Under the pieces are notes generated by a model. It was not told where the DNA came from, made no database searches, and saw only the letters and a list, made by a program, of their open reading frames with translations. Source: Verrucomicrobiia bacterium (GTDB lineage: Bacteria; Verrucomicrobiota; Verrucomicrobiia; Verrucomicrobiales; Akkermansiaceae). From it: a DNA stretch of 56,361 nucleotides. The translations under genes were made by a program, and so were the position numbers. Shown in pieces: positions 42,978 to 51,811 of this stretch. The stretch is taken from the NCBI GenBank assembly GCA_030430455.1, contig JAUIJB010000016.1, positions 1 to 56,361 of the forward strand, written 5' to 3'. Position 1 is the stretch's first letter; each line of letters starts with the position of its first letter.

Positions 42978-45674
42978 ATGAGCTTCGAATCCCCGGAATG
43001 GTTCCTGCTGCTTCCCGGCGTCCTGCTGCTCGGGTGGCTGTGGCGCGACCTGCGCCTGTTCTCGCCGCTGCGGCTCACCCTGCTCGTGCTGGCGACCCTG
43101 TGCCTGGCGAACCCGCGGATCGAGCTGCAGGAGGACTCGCTCGACCTCTGGGTGCTGCTCGACCGCTCCGACTCGACCGAGGACCTCGTCGACGACGGCC
43201 TGCCCGAGTGGAAGCGCCTGCTCGAGGATGCCAGGCCCTCGCGCCGCGACCGCCTGATCTTCCACGACTACGCCGCCGAGATCGTCGAGAGCGGCACCGA
43301 CGGCGCCCGCTTCACCGGCTCGCGCAAGCTCACCCGCACCGCCCTCGCCCTGTCGCACATCGCGGCGCTCGCCGAGGAGGACCGCCCCTCGCGGGTCCTC
43401 GTCTTCACCGACGGCTTCGCCACCGAGCCGCTCCACGAGGCGGCCGACCAGCTGGAGAAACGCGGCATCCCGCTCGACTTCCGGCTGATCCGCGACGAGA
43501 CCCTCGACGACTTCCGCGTGTCGCGCATCGACCTCCCGGTCCGCGTCCAGGCCGGCGAGCCGTACCTCTTCGCGGTGACCGTGCGCGGCTCGCAGGACAT
43601 CGAGGTCCCCCTGGTCATCCGCCGCGCCGGCCGCAAGCTCGCCGAGACCTCGGTCAAGCTCGAGAACGGCGTCGGCCGCGCCGAGTTCACCGACCGCATC
43701 CCGGTCACCGGCTCGTTTGAATACGAGGCCGAGGTCATCGCCGAGGTCGACGCCCACCCGGGGAACAACCGCAACTCGCGGTGGATCGAGGTGGCCGGCG
43801 GCCCGCGCGTCCTGCTGGTGACGCGCTACACCGACGACCCGCTCGCCCGCGTCCTCGGCTCGCTCGACTTCACCGTCGACGTCGAGACCGAGTCGATGGA
43901 CCTCGACCCCGGCCGCCTGTCGGGCTGCCGCGCGGTCATCCTCAACAACGTCCCGGCCCATGAGATGCCGCAGCCCTTCCTCGATGCCCTCGACTTCTTC
44001 GTCCGCGAGCAGGCCGGCGGCTTCCTGATGGCCGGTGGCAAGCACTCGTTCGGCTCGGGCGGCTACTTCGAGTCGTCCATCGACCCGCTGCTGCCGGTGT
44101 CGATGGAGCTCAAGAACGAGCACCGCAAGCTCGCCGTCGCCCTGGCCATCGTGCTCGACCGCTCGGGATCGATGTCGGTCAACGTCGGCGGCGGCGGGCA
44201 GACCAAGATGGACCTGGCCAACTCGGGCGCGGCCAAGGCGATCGAGCTGCTCGGCCAGCTCGACCAGGTCTGCCTGTTCGCGGTCGACAGCCAGCCGGAG
44301 ACCGTCATCCCGCTGAGCCACGTGCGCAACAACCAGGACCAGCTCATGGCCCGCGCCCGCAAGGTGCGCTCCCAGGGCGGCGGCATCTTCGTCTACGAGG
44401 GCCTCAAGGCGGCGTGGGACGAGATCAAGGACGTCGAGGTCGGCACCAAGCACATCATCCTGTTTTCCGACGCCGCCGACTCCGAGGAGCCGGGCGACTA
44501 CAAGCGCCTGCTCGCCACGATGAAGAAGGAGGGCTGCACGGTCTCGGTGATCGGGCTGGGCACCCGCGCCGACGTCGATGCCAAGCTGCTCGAGGAGATC
44601 GCCAAGCTCGGCGACGGCCGCGTGTTCTTCTCGGACCGGCCGATGGACATCCCCCAGATCTTCGCCCAGGAGACGGTCACCATCGCGCGCTCCGCCTTCA
44701 TCGACGACCCGGTCGGCGCCCAGCCGACGGGACGCTGGGCCGAGGTCTCACCCAAGCCGATCGAGTGGACCCCGCGGGTCGGCGGCTACAACCTGTCCTA
44801 CGCCCGCGAGGATGCCACCACCTCGCTGGTGACAACCGACGAGTACGTCGCCCCACTGGTCGCCCACGCCCGCCGCGGCCTGGGCCGCACGGCGGCGGTT
44901 TCCTTTCCGCTCGGCGGCGAGCACTCCGCGGAGATCCGCGACTGGGACGGCTACGCCGACTTCACCCAGACGCTGACGCGCTGGCTGATGGGGCTCGACC
45001 TGCCTCCCGGCATCGGCCTGCGCCACCGCCTCGACGGCAGCCGGCTGACCCTCGACCTGCTCTACGACCCGGCATCGTGGGGCGACCGCCTGGCGGCGCG
45101 TCCGCCGCGGCTGCGGCTGATGGAGACGGGTGCCGGGGCGACTCCCTACGACGTGCCCTGGAAGCGGATCGAGCCTGGCCACTTCTCGGTGACGCGTGAC
45201 CTCGATCAGGGCAGCGTCGTCCGCGGCGCGATCCAGGTCGGGCCGCACGCCCTGCCCTTCGGGCCGGTCACCGTGGGTTCCTCGATCGAGTGGGCCTTCG
45301 ATCCCGAGCGGCTCGCCGAGCTTCGCGCCGTGGCGGTGCAAACCGGCGGCCGCGAGCTCATCGACCTCTCCAAGGCCTGGGTCCGCCCGCCCTTCCGCCA
45401 CGAGATCCCGCTGCGCACCTGGCTGGTGCTTGCCCTGCTCGTCGGCCTCGTCGCCGAGGCCCTGGTCACGCGCACCGGATGGAAGTTGCCGCTGCCGGCG
45501 CTGCCCCGGCGCCAGCGCGCCCCGCGCGAGCGCCGCCCGTCCCGCAAGGCGAAGACCGTGGAGAAGCGCGGAGAAACCCGCCCCGCCCCGCCGGAGCCCG
45601 CCCCTCCCCCGCCGGCCGCCGCCGCGGAAAGCCAGCGCCGCTCACGCTACCAGCGTGCCAAGGACCGCAAGTAG
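42978..45674 (+). CDS. Membrane protein with two VWA-like domains and a glutamine-amidotransferase-like middle
   Basis: An 898-residue protein. Two N-terminal helices (7-46) are followed by a first VWA-like region (WVLLDRSDSTEDL near 60). An Ig-like stretch follows, then a class I glutamine-amidotransferase-like beta/alpha domain (about 275-375: PRVLLVTRYTDDPLARVL, ILNNVPAHEMPQPFLDALDFF). Next comes a full VWA domain with MIDAS LDRSGSM near 393 and TKHIILFSDAAD. A C-terminal helix is near 812-832, with a basic, Pro-rich tail. Such proteins (BatA/GATase-like) occur in Planctomycetes and Verrucomicrobiota envelopes. The gene starts six bases behind its BatA-like partner and is probably in a complex with it. 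The GATase part lacks a visible catalytic Cys and is likely structural. Confidence 0.85.
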   Translation: MSFESPEWFLLLPGVLLLGWLWRDLRLFSPLRLTLLVLATLCLANPRIELQEDSLDLWVLLDRSDSTEDLVDDGLPEWKRLLEDARPSRRDRLIFHDYAAEIVESGTDGARFTGSRKLTRTALALSHIAALAEEDRPSRVLVFTDGFATEPLHEAADQLEKRGIPLDFRLIRDETLDDFRVSRIDLPVRVQAGEPYLFAVTVRGSQDIEVPLVIRRAGRKLAETSVKLENGVGRAEFTDRIPVTGSFEYEAEVIAEVDAHPGNNRNSRWIEVAGGPRVLLVTRYTDDPLARVLGSLDFTVDVETESMDLDPGRLSGCRAVILNNVPAHEMPQPFLDALDFFVREQAGGFLMAGGKHSFGSGGYFESSIDPLLPVSMELKNEHRKLAVALAIVLDRSGSMSVNVGGGGQTKMDLANSGAAKAIELLGQLDQVCLFAVDSQPETVIPLSHVRNNQDQLMARARKVRSQGGGIFVYEGLKAAWDEIKDVEVGTKHIILFSDAADSEEPGDYKRLLATMKKEGCTVSVIGLGTRADVDAKLLEEIAKLGDGRVFFSDRPMDIPQIFAQETVTIARSAFIDDPVGAQPTGRWAEVSPKPIEWTPRVGGYNLSYAREDATTSLVTTDEYVAPLVAHARRGLGRTAAVSFPLGGEHSAEIRDWDGYADFTQTLTRWLMGLDLPPGIGLRHRLDGSRLTLDLLYDPASWGDRLAARPPRLRLMETGAGATPYDVPWKRIEPGHFSVTRDLDQGSVVRGAIQVGPHALPFGPVTVGSSIEWAFDPERLAELRAVAVQTGGRELIDLSKAWVRPPFRHEIPLRTWLVLALLVGLVAEALVTRTGWKLPLPALPRRQRAPRERRPSRKAKTVEKRGETRPAPPEPAPPPPAAAAESQRRSRYQRAKDRK

Positions 45675-45689
45675 CCCGGCTCGCCCTTC

Positions 45690-45845
45690 CCACTCATCAC
45701 CCGCCCCCGGCAAAGCCGGCCCATCGGACCGCGGGCTTCAGCCCGCCCCGAGGATCGGCTTCGCCCGTCCTGCACCACCCGAGCCCGACCGAAGTCGGCG
45801 CTCCGATCCACCACCCCCGGCTACCGGCTACTTGCTACCGGCTAC
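45690..45845. repeat. REP-like hairpin cluster between convergent genes
   Basis: Hairpins GCGGGCT-TC-AGCCCGC (45731-45746) and GAGC-CCGAC-CGAA-GTCGG-CGCTC (45781-45803) are followed by a direct repeat GCTACCGGCTAC at 45819-45845 that overlaps the 3' end of the pyrophosphatase gene. The region lies between two converging units and may also act as a two-way terminator. Confidence 0.6.
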
Positions 45846-47536
45846 CGGGCCCGGCGGATGGCGTGGCAGACGGCGGGAAAGATCTGCTTCTTGCGGCTGA
45901 CCACGCCCGGCGCGCGGTAGAGCCGGTCGTCGACGCGCTCGTACGGCAGGGCGGCGATCATCCGCGGGTTGCCGGCGGCGAGGATCAGGCTGTCGTGCTT
46001 GCCGATGTCGGTCACCGCCAGCACCGCGAGGTCGTAGCGGTGCTTCGCGACCAGCCGGTCGAGCTCCGCCTCGAGCGCCTCCCGCCTGCCCTCGAAGGCG
46101 CGCAGGCCGAGCTCCTCGACCTGGGCGATGGTCAGGCGCACGCCGTCGTCGTCGAACTCCTTGCGGTCGGCATTGAGGATCTCGTCGGGACTCCCGCTGC
46201 CGAGCAGCGAGCCGACCGCGAAGAACTCCGCCTTGAAGGCCTCCGGGTCGATCCCGGCCAGGTTGCTCAGCCACTCGAGCATGTCGCGGTCGAGCGGCGT
46301 GGTCGTCGGCGAGGTCAGGCACAGGGTGTCGGAAATGATCCCCGCACACAGGCACATCGCGACCCCGCGGCCGGGCTCGAGGTCGCGGTGGGCGAACTTG
46401 CGGGCCACCAGCGTCGAGGTCGACCCGACCGGCTCGTTGAGGAAGCGGATCGGCTCGCGCGACACCAGGTCGCCGGCCAGCCGGTGGTGGTCGATCACCT
46501 CGACGATGTGGCACTCGTCGATCCCGCGCACCGCCTGGGCGTACTCGTTGTGGTCGACCAGCGCGATCCGCGTCCGCGGCGGGTCGACGAAGTCGGACTT
46601 CGACAGCACGCCGACCATCGACCCGCTGACGGGGTCGACCACCGGGAACAGGTCCTGCCCCGACTGGGCGAGCCCCTTGCGCAGCACCGAGATCGCGTCC
46701 TGCTCGCTGACCTTCTGGAAGTCGGTCTCCATCACGTGGCGCACCGAGCGCGAACAGCGGATCAGCGCCGTCGAGCTGGCCGTGTCGTGGCTCACCGTCA
46801 GGATCACCACGCCCCGCTTCTCGGCCAGCTTGATCATCTCCGGGTCGACCTGGTTGCCACCGGTGACCAGCAGCGCCCGGGCACCGTGGTCGATGGCGTA
46901 GTGGTGGACCACCGGGCGGTCGCCGCAGACCACGAGGTAGCGGCCGATGTTGCCCTCCTCGGTCGCCTTGCGCAGGCGGCGGTCGATGGTGGCCTGCGAC
47001 GAGGCGCCGACCAGCGTGATCAGCCGCTCCTCGAAGCCCTCGTCCGGCAGCGGCGTGCCGTGGACCTCGGCGTTGAGGGTCGCGGCGATCTTCGCCAGCG
47101 AGGCCTCGATCGTCCGCACCGCCAGCCCGGTCGCGTCACCCGGCGGAACCAGCAGTTCGAGCAGGTCGAGGTAGCGCAGGATGCCGATCACCCCCCCGTT
47201 TCCGCCGGTCACCGGCACGCAGCGGACGCCGCTGGCGAGCATCTGGCGGTAGGCGTCGAGGAAGGTGTCGTTTTCCTCCACCTGGACCACCTCGCGGTGG
47301 CAGATCATTCCCGCGGTCGGGCGGACGTCGGTGACCAGCACCGGCTCGGGAAGCCCCGCCTGTTCGAGCACCCAGGCGGTGCGCGGCGGCACCTCGCCGC
47401 AGCGTGCCGCCACCGCGTCCTCCTCGCCGGTCGCGCGCAGCAGGGCGGCGTGGCCGATCGCCGAGCAAATCGCATCGGTGTCCGGGTTGCGGTGGCCGAT
47501 GACGTAGAACGGCAGGCTGCGCGCGGAGCTCTCCAT
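45842..47536 (-). CDS. ppaC: Manganese-dependent (family II) inorganic pyrophosphatase with CBS and DRTGG-type domains
   Basis: Hydrolyses pyrophosphate to phosphate and so pulls biosynthetic reactions. A 564-residue CBS-type family II enzyme: DHH motifs are GHRNPDTDAICSA (about 13-25), LVDHNE and VIDHHRLAGD. Between the first and second is a long insertion (about 70-330) with a CBS pair (VPVTGGNGGVIGILRYLDLLE and FPVVDPVSGSMVGVLSKSDF) flanking a DRTGG-like domain. The C-terminal DHHA2 part is at 430-560 (EVEELGL.., TDIGKHDSLILAAGN). In this family adenine nucleotides bind the CBS pair and switch activity (AMP inhibits; ATP or Ap4A can activate). Start ATG 47536 (MESSARSLPFYVIGHRN) is clear. 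It lies 61 bases behind argS, whose reaction makes pyrophosphate. Confidence 0.95.
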   Translation of the reverse strand: MESSARSLPFYVIGHRNPDTDAICSAIGHAALLRATGEEDAVAARCGEVPPRTAWVLEQAGLPEPVLVTDVRPTAGMICHREVVQVEENDTFLDAYRQMLASGVRCVPVTGGNGGVIGILRYLDLLELLVPPGDATGLAVRTIEASLAKIAATLNAEVHGTPLPDEGFEERLITLVGASSQATIDRRLRKATEEGNIGRYLVVCGDRPVVHHYAIDHGARALLVTGGNQVDPEMIKLAEKRGVVILTVSHDTASSTALIRCSRSVRHVMETDFQKVSEQDAISVLRKGLAQSGQDLFPVVDPVSGSMVGVLSKSDFVDPPRTRIALVDHNEYAQAVRGIDECHIVEVIDHHRLAGDLVSREPIRFLNEPVGSTSTLVARKFAHRDLEPGRGVAMCLCAGIISDTLCLTSPTTTPLDRDMLEWLSNLAGIDPEAFKAEFFAVGSLLGSGSPDEILNADRKEFDDDGVRLTIAQVEELGLRAFEGRREALEAELDRLVAKHRYDLAVLAVTDIGKHDSLILAAGNPRMIAALPYERVDDRLYRAPGVVSRKKQIFPAVCHAIRRAR

Positions 47537-47597
47537 GACGGCAAGAGGTCGTACGCGACCGGGCCGGAGTCGGCAAGCGGGAGTCGCCGGCTTCGTG

Positions 47598-49343
47598 CTA
47601 CATCCTCTCGGGACAGCGGATGCCGAGCAGGCCGAGGCCGTGGTCCAGCACGCGGGCACTCGCCTCGCACAGCGCCAGGCGGCTCGAGCGCGCCGGTTCC
47701 TCCGCCTTGAGCACCGGACAGGCCTCGAAGAAGGAGTGGAAGGCCCGCGCCAGCTCAAGCAGGTAGTTCGCCAGCAGGTTCGGACGGTGGTCGTCGAGGA
47801 CCTGCGGCACGACCTCGCCGTAGCGCACCAGCAGGCGGGCGAGGTGGACCTCGGCCGCCTCGCCGATCACCAGCTCGACGCCGGAGGGGTCGAAGTCGGC
47901 GTCGAGCTTGCGGAAGATCGAGCGGATCCGCACGTGGCTGTACTGCAGGTAGGGCGCGGTGTCGCCCTGCAGCGCCAGCATGCGGTCCCAGGAGAACACG
48001 TAGTCGGTCATGCGGTGCTGCGAGAGTTCGGCGAACTTGACCGCGCCGATGCCGACGGTCTCGGCCACCTCGGCGGCCTCGTCGGCCGGCAGCTCCGGGT
48101 TCTTCTCGGCGATCACCCGGCCGGCCCGCTCGACCGCCTCCTCGAGCACGTCGGTCAGCTGGACGTTGTCGCCCGAGCGGGTCTTCATCAGCTTGCGGTC
48201 CTCGCCGAGGATCGAGCCGAAGGCGACGTGGTGGAACTCCGCCCGCTTGCCCCAGCGTTCCGCCGCCTGGAAGATCTGGCGAAAATGGAGCTGCTGCGGC
48301 GCGCCGACGACGTACCAGATCTCGTCGGCCGACCACTCGTCGATGCGGTACTCGATCGTCGCCAGGTCGGTGGTGGCGTAGAGGAAGCCGCCGTCCGCCT
48401 TGCGGATGATCGCCGGGTTGTCGGACCAGCCGTCCTCCCGGTGGATGCGGAAGGGGTCCCGGTCGTCCGGCAGCGAGCCGTCGGAAAAGATGCACACCGC
48501 ACCCTCGCTCTCGCGGGCGAGGCCCGCGGCGAGGAACTCCCCGACCAGTCCGGCCAGCCGGTCGTTGTAGAAGCTCTCACCGAGCCAGTGGTCGAAGCGG
48601 ACGTCGAGCCGGCCGTAGATCTTCTCGAGTCCCTGCTTGGAGAGCTCGACGCAGCGCTGCCAGATCCGCGTGTTCTCCGCGTCGCCGGCCTGCAGCTTGA
48701 CCAGCTCCGCCTTGCAGGCCGCGAGGATCGCGGGATCCTCCTTGGCGCGGGCGTTGACCTCGCGGTAGACCCGCAGCAACTCGGGGATCGGGTCGGCCTC
48801 GAGCGCGGCCTCGTCGACCAGCGTCTTCCAGCCGTGGAGGATCATGCCGAACTGGGTGCCCCAGTCGCCGATGTGGTTGTCGGTGACCACGCGGTAGCCC
48901 ACCGCGCGGGCGATCCGCGCCAGGGCGTCGCCGATGAAGGTCGAGCGGATGTGGCCGACGTGCATCGGCTTGGCGATGTTCGGCGCCGAGAAGTCGATCA
49001 CGATCGTCCGGCCGTCGCCGCGATCCGGCAGGCCGAGCCGGGGGTCGCCAAGCAAGCCCGAGACCGCCGCCGCGAAGGCCGCGGGAGCGACGTGGAAGTT
49101 GATGAATCCGGGGCCGGCGATCTCCGCCCGGCCGAGGTCGCCGAGGTCGAGCGCGGCGACCACCTCCTCGGCCAGCTGCCGCGGGTTGCGCCGCTGCTGC
49201 TTCGCGAGGGCCATCGCGGCATTGCTCTGGTAGTCGCCGAAACGGAGGTCGGCCGCGGGCAGGACGCGCCCATCGACCTCCTCGCCGAGGACTTGCTGCA
49301 GGGCGGCCGCGAGGCGCGACTCGAGTTCCTCAAGAATGCTCAT
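47598..49343 (-). CDS. argS: Arginyl-tRNA synthetase
   Basis: Class I synthetase charging tRNA-Arg. The 581-residue protein has the Add1 N-terminal domain, a HIGH-type motif in AKPMHVGHIRST (about 121-132) and the degenerate KMSKS (KLMKTRSGDNV) typical of ArgRS. The C-terminal DALR anticodon domain ends with a conserved LGLLGIRCPERM. Start ATG 49343 (MSILEELESRL) chosen; the frame stays open upstream only as a shadow of the ptsN-like gene. It begins 31 bases behind the ptsN-like gene on the same strand and is followed by the pyrophosphatase gene. Confidence 0.97.
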   Translation of the reverse strand: MSILEELESRLAAALQQVLGEEVDGRVLPAADLRFGDYQSNAAMALAKQQRRNPRQLAEEVVAALDLGDLGRAEIAGPGFINFHVAPAAFAAAVSGLLGDPRLGLPDRGDGRTIVIDFSAPNIAKPMHVGHIRSTFIGDALARIARAVGYRVVTDNHIGDWGTQFGMILHGWKTLVDEAALEADPIPELLRVYREVNARAKEDPAILAACKAELVKLQAGDAENTRIWQRCVELSKQGLEKIYGRLDVRFDHWLGESFYNDRLAGLVGEFLAAGLARESEGAVCIFSDGSLPDDRDPFRIHREDGWSDNPAIIRKADGGFLYATTDLATIEYRIDEWSADEIWYVVGAPQQLHFRQIFQAAERWGKRAEFHHVAFGSILGEDRKLMKTRSGDNVQLTDVLEEAVERAGRVIAEKNPELPADEAAEVAETVGIGAVKFAELSQHRMTDYVFSWDRMLALQGDTAPYLQYSHVRIRSIFRKLDADFDPSGVELVIGEAAEVHLARLLVRYGEVVPQVLDDHRPNLLANYLLELARAFHSFFEACPVLKAEEPARSSRLALCEASARVLDHGLGLLGIRCPERM

Positions 49344-49374
49344 CGTGGTGGGGCGCGGGGTCTGGCGGGGTCCC

Positions 49375-49848
49375 TCAGGCGGTGCTCTTCGGTGCCCGCC
49401 CGGCGAGGATCTGCTGGATCTCGCCGCGATCCTCGGCCACCGCGAGCCGCTCGCGCACCTCGCAGTTGGTGAACATCTTGGCGATCGCCGCCAGCGTCTG
49501 GAGGTGCAGGTGGTAGTCCTTCTTCGGCACGATGAAGAGCACCACGAAGTGGACCGGGGCGTTGTCGAGGGCCTCGAAGTCGATCCCCTCGTGCGAGCGC
49601 CCGAAGACGGCGGCGACCTTCTCGACCTTCTCCGAGAAGGCATGGGGGATGGCCACGCCGTAGCCGATGCCCGTGCTGACCTGCTCCTCGCGTTTCTTCA
49701 GCGCCTCGAGCAGCTCCTCGCGCAGAGCGGCGTCCAGCCGGCCGATCCCGACCAGGTGGTCGACCAGTTCGACGATCGCCTCCCAGTGGGACTCCGACGA
49801 CATGTCGAGGACGATCTGTTCGGGGGTCAGAAGAGTGGCAAGCTTCAT
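49375..49848 (-). CDS. ptsN: PTS EIIA-type regulatory protein (PtsN-like)
   Basis: A 157-residue single-domain EIIA of the fructose/nitrogen class. The phosphorylated histidine is in TGIGYGVAIPHAF (about residue 72), the family signature. The domain then runs VHFVVLFIVPKKDYHLHLQTLAAIA, usual for EIIA-Ntr. No transport EIIB/C is near, so it is a regulatory EIIA, phosphorylated by an NPr/EI-Ntr chain encoded elsewhere. The start ATG 49848 (MKLATLLTPEQ) matches the family. It is the first gene of the argS-pyrophosphatase unit. Confidence 0.9.
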   Translation of the reverse strand: MKLATLLTPEQIVLDMSSESHWEAIVELVDHLVGIGRLDAALREELLEALKKREEQVSTGIGYGVAIPHAFSEKVEKVAAVFGRSHEGIDFEALDNAPVHFVVLFIVPKKDYHLHLQTLAAIAKMFTNCEVRERLAVAEDRGEIQQILAGRAPKSTA

Positions 49849-50033
49849 GAGAATGGCGATGCCCGCGGAACCCGTGGGCAAGCGAAGCGGGCGGGACGCG
49901 TAACGGGCTGAGTCCCAATTTGCAAGTGGCGAATCCGGATCGACCCGGCCGCCCCTGCCCGGGCGCCCGGGCCTGCCCCGCCGCCCGCCCCCCGGGGCTG
50001 TCACACCCGCGGCCGGTGCCCGCCGCTTGGCGC

Positions 50034-50063
50034 TTGCCGCCCGGCCCGCGACAAACCTAGCCT
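50034..50063 (+). promoter_or_regulatory. Promoter of the lipoprotein gene, near-leaderless
   Basis: TTGCCG (50034-50039), an 18-base spacer and TAGCCT (50058-50063). The expected start lies about three bases ahead of the ATG at 50073. The box type is shared with 40974-41003. Upstream at 49957-49972 is a perfect 16-base palindrome of G and C. Confidence 0.5.
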
Positions 50064-50072
50064 GCCGTGTCG

Positions 50073-50570
50073 ATGCACCGCCTGATTCGTCCAACCGCCC
50101 TGGCGCTCGCCGCCATCCTGCTCAGTCAATGCGCCGGCCCGATGGGGGCGGGCAACCTCGGCGGCCCGACCATCGAGGAGCGCAAGGCGCAGATCGCCAG
50201 CGAGCCGACCGGCGACTTCTATTACGGCCGCCGCTACTACGTGAAGAAGACCCGCTTCTGGGGCTACCTCCGCCGGCCGCGCCAGTCGTGGGACAAGGCC
50301 AAGCTGGTCATCCTGCGCGAGGACAAGAAGCGGGCTCCCGACCGCCTGCCGGAGAACGGCCCGCCCGGGCAGCGCTACGGCTTCGACCAGAACTACGAGT
50401 ACCGCCTGCGCGGCTACTACACCGGGGACCAGGCCTACGATCCCAACAGCAACCAGTTCCTGCCCGAGTTCATGCTCACCGGCTACGAGGTCGTGAACCG
50501 CCAGCCCGGTTGGATCTTCCGGCCGGACGACCGCTACGATCCCTTGCGGATCACGCTCTATCCACGCTAG
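50073..50570 (+). CDS. Small lipoprotein, unknown function
   Basis: A 165-residue lipoprotein. The signal peptide MHRLIRPTALALAAILLSQC ends in the lipobox LLSQC, with alanine then glycine after the cysteine. The mature part is rich in Tyr, Arg and Asp, with repeated short motifs (YYGRRYY, GFDQNYEYRLRGYY, TGYEVV) and reads like a small beta protein. I recognise no family. It is followed after 9 bases by a membrane protein gene on the same strand. A GTG at 50067 could be an alternative start. Confidence 0.75.
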   Translation: MHRLIRPTALALAAILLSQCAGPMGAGNLGGPTIEERKAQIASEPTGDFYYGRRYYVKKTRFWGYLRRPRQSWDKAKLVILREDKKRAPDRLPENGPPGQRYGFDQNYEYRLRGYYTGDQAYDPNSNQFLPEFMLTGYEVVNRQPGWIFRPDDRYDPLRITLYPR

Positions 50571-50579
50571 TTTCCCCCG

Positions 50580-51680
50580 ATGGCCAAGCTCCCACATCAG
50601 CGGGGAAACCGCCGCGGAAACCCGGCCGGCCCGGTCCAGCGGAACGTGATGGCCGATGCCGAGCCGGTCGGCCCGGTCAGCCGCATGGGGCGGGTCAGCA
50701 AGCGCCGCCCCGGCGAGCGGCGCACGGGGGTCCGCCGCAAGCGGATCAAGCGGAAGAAGGCGAAGACCAATCACTCGGCCGCCTGGCTGGGCCGCATCCT
50801 CGTCATGCTGGCGCTCGCCATCGCGGTGACGATCTCCATCGCCATCTTCCAGGCCGTGACCCAGAAGAAGGAGGCCGTCGCCGGCGACGCCGATGACTAC
50901 TCCTCGACGCCGCTGTTCAGCGAGGCGCAGACGATGCGGGTCGTCGAGGCGGCACTGGCGGCCAAGCAACCGGGCGACCTGTCCGGCCTCCTGCGCAGCG
51001 GCGAGCTGCCGGACGCCGCGACCTTCGAGGCCCTCCTTGCGTTGGCCGCGCGGGTCGACCCCGATCGATCGCTGCGCTGGCTCGGCCCGCTCGACAACCA
51101 GGTCCAGTCGCCCCACGCCGTCCGCATCCCGCTGGATCACAAGCAGACCCGCCTCGCGCTGGTGCTGCCGGACGCCGAGGGCCACGCGCTCCTCGACCTG
51201 CCGGCGCTGCTCGGAAGCAGCAGCCGCCCGTGGGACGAGGTCACCAGCGAGGAGGGCCTGAGGTCCACCCTGCGGGCCTTCGCCGCCGAGGACCACTTCT
51301 ACAATTTCTACTACCCCGAGTCGGAGTGGATTTCCTACGCCCTCCACGATCCGGACCACAAAACCAGCTTGGCTGGCTACGTGAAGCCCGGCAGCCCACA
51401 GCACCTCGCCATCAAGGCGACGCTCCAGCGGCTTGAGATCGCCGCCGAGGACCAGCTCGAGGCGATCGAACAAAAGGACCCACTGGGACGCACTCGCTTC
51501 GACGAGATCCACGCGCGGGTCACCGTCGAGGTCACCCGCCACGAGCCGGCCGAGCCCAACCAGGTCGAGATCACCCGGGTCCTCACCGATGACTGGGCGC
51601 TGCACGCCGAGCCCCTCGAGGAGATCCTCGCCGAGCGACGCGCAGGAGCGGACTCGGACTCCGGCTTGGACTCGGAATAA
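50580..51680 (+). CDS. Single-pass membrane protein with very basic N-terminus, unknown function
   Basis: A 366-residue protein. The first 65 residues are strongly basic (KRRPGERRTGVRRKRIKRKK), a likely cytosolic tail. One membrane helix follows near 70-94 (AWLGRILVMLALAIAVTISIAIF). The exported part (95-366) has no cysteine and alternates helices and strands (VRIPLDHKQTRLALVLPD, HFYNFYYPESEW). No family is recognised. It starts nine bases behind the lipoprotein gene stop, so they are probably co-transcribed and may be partners in the envelope. A hairpin follows the stop codon. Confidence 0.75.
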   Translation: MAKLPHQRGNRRGNPAGPVQRNVMADAEPVGPVSRMGRVSKRRPGERRTGVRRKRIKRKKAKTNHSAAWLGRILVMLALAIAVTISIAIFQAVTQKKEAVAGDADDYSSTPLFSEAQTMRVVEAALAAKQPGDLSGLLRSGELPDAATFEALLALAARVDPDRSLRWLGPLDNQVQSPHAVRIPLDHKQTRLALVLPDAEGHALLDLPALLGSSSRPWDEVTSEEGLRSTLRAFAAEDHFYNFYYPESEWISYALHDPDHKTSLAGYVKPGSPQHLAIKATLQRLEIAAEDQLEAIEQKDPLGRTRFDEIHARVTVEVTRHEPAEPNQVEITRVLTDDWALHAEPLEEILAERRAGADSDSGLDSE

Positions 51681-51777
51681 GAAGCCTTCCTTTGGGCAAC
51701 AGGCTTCCTTGGCTTACCTCCTGGAGCCGCGACGGGCCACGAGGCTGGCGCCAGGCGACCACTGGTCAACCGCCTGG
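51681..51777. terminator. Hairpins between convergent genes
   Basis: GAAGCCT (51681-51687) pairs with AGGCTTC (51701-51707) right behind the membrane protein stop, and CCAGGCG (51751-51757) pairs with CGCCTGG (51771-51777). Only a weak T-rich tail follows the first. They lie between two converging genes and probably stop transcription from both sides. Confidence 0.45.
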
Positions 51778-51811
51778 CTCGTTGGCCGGCCTCCTGGTCG
51801 AGGCCGCGAGA

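Noticed and set aside
40923..44453. A 1176-residue minus-strand frame opposite the BatA-like pair
   Set aside because: Arg/Val/Gly/Asp-rich, no domain, and antisense to two well-supported VWA genes.
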